A stretch of 6,932 bases of DNA from SAR86 cluster bacterium. GTDB lineage: Bacteria; Pseudomonadota; Gammaproteobacteria; Pseudomonadales; Azotimanducaceae. The translations under genes and the position numbers were made by a program. Under the pieces are notes generated by a model. It was not told the origin of the DNA. It searched no databases and worked only from the letters and a program-made list of their open reading frames with translations. The stretch lies in contig JABMOJ010000303.1 of the NCBI GenBank assembly GCA_013204195.1, positions 1-6,932 on the forward strand, in the 5' to 3' direction. Positions 6,324 through 6,932 of the stretch are shown here, piece after piece (the first letter of the stretch is position 1; every line of letters begins with the position of its first letter).

Positions 6324-6927
6324 TGTCGTGCCACTCCAGCGTTTGCCTGGCAAATGCCAGACTGCTATTGGCGATTGTCAGCAAATGCTCTTGTCTGCTC
6401 CACGGGGACTTCTGACGCGTTTCGAATCGATGATTTGCCTCTTCAATCCATTGCAATTGCACGCAGTCAGGCAGGTGCTGGTCGATTTTTGCGTCTTGCT
6501 GGCTTCCGTGTGGATCTCGAGCGCCCTGAACGATGAGCGTTGGTGTGTCATGGCCGATAAAAAGGTCAGTCGTCTTCAGCTCTTGGGGTTGGCCCGGCGG
6601 ATGAAAGGGAAACCCCAGGCAAAGCAATGCCGCGGGTCTTACGCGTGCAGCCACACGCAAGGCAATGCGCGCCCCCAGGGAGAAGCCCCCAATGATTAGT
6701 TTGCTTTGTTCGCACTGATCGATGGCGGTTTCCATCTCTCGCATAAGCACGGCATCGTCTTCGCCTATCGTCAATTTCAGCGTTAGGACTGACAGGCCGC
6801 CAGCTTCCAACAGCGGCCGAAGGTCCATTAGCAGCGGGTCTTCACCAGCACCCTTGCGCGATTGTGGAAATCCCAAAAGCATTGTCGGCATCTCGGGGTG
6901 GGGGATGGGCGGATTATGACACGGCAT
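6316..6927 (-). CDS. Small alpha/beta hydrolase, KANL3/Tex30-like (COG3571 type)
   Basis: This 203-residue cytoplasmic protein resembles the predicted hydrolases of the KANL3/Tex30 group. The nucleophile elbow is GGFSLGAR (80-87) with Ser83. It is followed by CLGFPFHPPGQP (103-114), characteristic of the group, then TLIVQGARDPHG (130-141) with acid Asp138, and EANHRF (163-168) with His166, completing a Ser-Asp-His triad. The N-terminus is unusual: most members have a HGAG loop after strand 1, while here GFPQSRKGAGEDPLLM (19-34) fills that place and lacks the His. The start is uncertain: ATG at 6927 lies 5 bp from the window edge, and in-frame ATGs at 6891 and 6882 are possible. The stop overlaps the start of the AlkB-like gene, so the two are probably co-translated. 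The substrate is unknown; family members are poorly characterised. Confidence 0.88.
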   Translation of the reverse strand: MPCHNPPIPHPEMPTMLLGFPQSRKGAGEDPLLMDLRPLLEAGGLSVLTLKLTIGEDDAVLMREMETAIDQCEQSKLIIGGFSLGARIALRVAARVRPAALLCLGFPFHPPGQPQELKTTDLFIGHDTPTLIVQGARDPHGSQQDAKIDQHLPDCVQLQWIEEANHRFETRQKSPWSRQEHLLTIANSSLAFARQTLEWHDNV

Positions 6928-6932
6928 AATAG

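Overview
The window reads as chromosomal DNA from a Gram-negative proteobacterium, most likely a marine or aquatic gammaproteobacterium. This is inference, not proof. It rests on Shine-Dalgarno-led genes of moderate GC content, a lipoprotein with a Lol-compatible +2 Ser, and a gene set (exported DUF3604 proteins, a TetR regulator, a spinster-like MFS carrier, an AlkB-like oxygenase) typical of such genomes. There are no rRNA, tRNA, transposase, phage or CRISPR features.

Layout. Positions 1-2342 (minus strand) hold two tandem DUF3604 genes. The upstream one is complete. The downstream one starts inside the upstream stop codon (ATGA overlap), is a predicted lipoprotein, and runs off the left edge. 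A TetR-family regulator (plus strand, about 2451-3131) diverges from this pair. The shared gap carries a clear dyad, TTAGC-N5-GCTAA, which is a good operator candidate. The regulator converges on an MFS transporter (minus strand, 3360-4859). The convergent gap holds a strong 10-bp-stem hairpin and a 14-bp tandem repeat. A gene-free stretch of about 610 bp (4860-5471) follows, with several inverted repeats. The right end (minus strand, 5472-6927) is a two-gene, translationally overlapping unit: a small KANL3/Tex30-type alpha/beta hydrolase followed by an AlkB-like Fe(II)/2-oxoglutarate oxygenase.

How the genes may work together. The left two thirds look like a locally regulated module. Two exported PHP-like putative metal-dependent proteins (one membrane-anchored, one lipidated), a carrier and a TetR sensor would fit uptake or processing of a small organic compound. 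The compound cannot be named from sequence. The heptamer AATTAGC occurs in the putative operator and twice upstream of the MFS gene, which weakly suggests shared control. The hydrolase-oxygenase pair is probably a separate unit. No single feature is clearly a new system. The most worthwhile leads are the DUF3604 pair with its operator and the structured intergenic region around 5283-5403.
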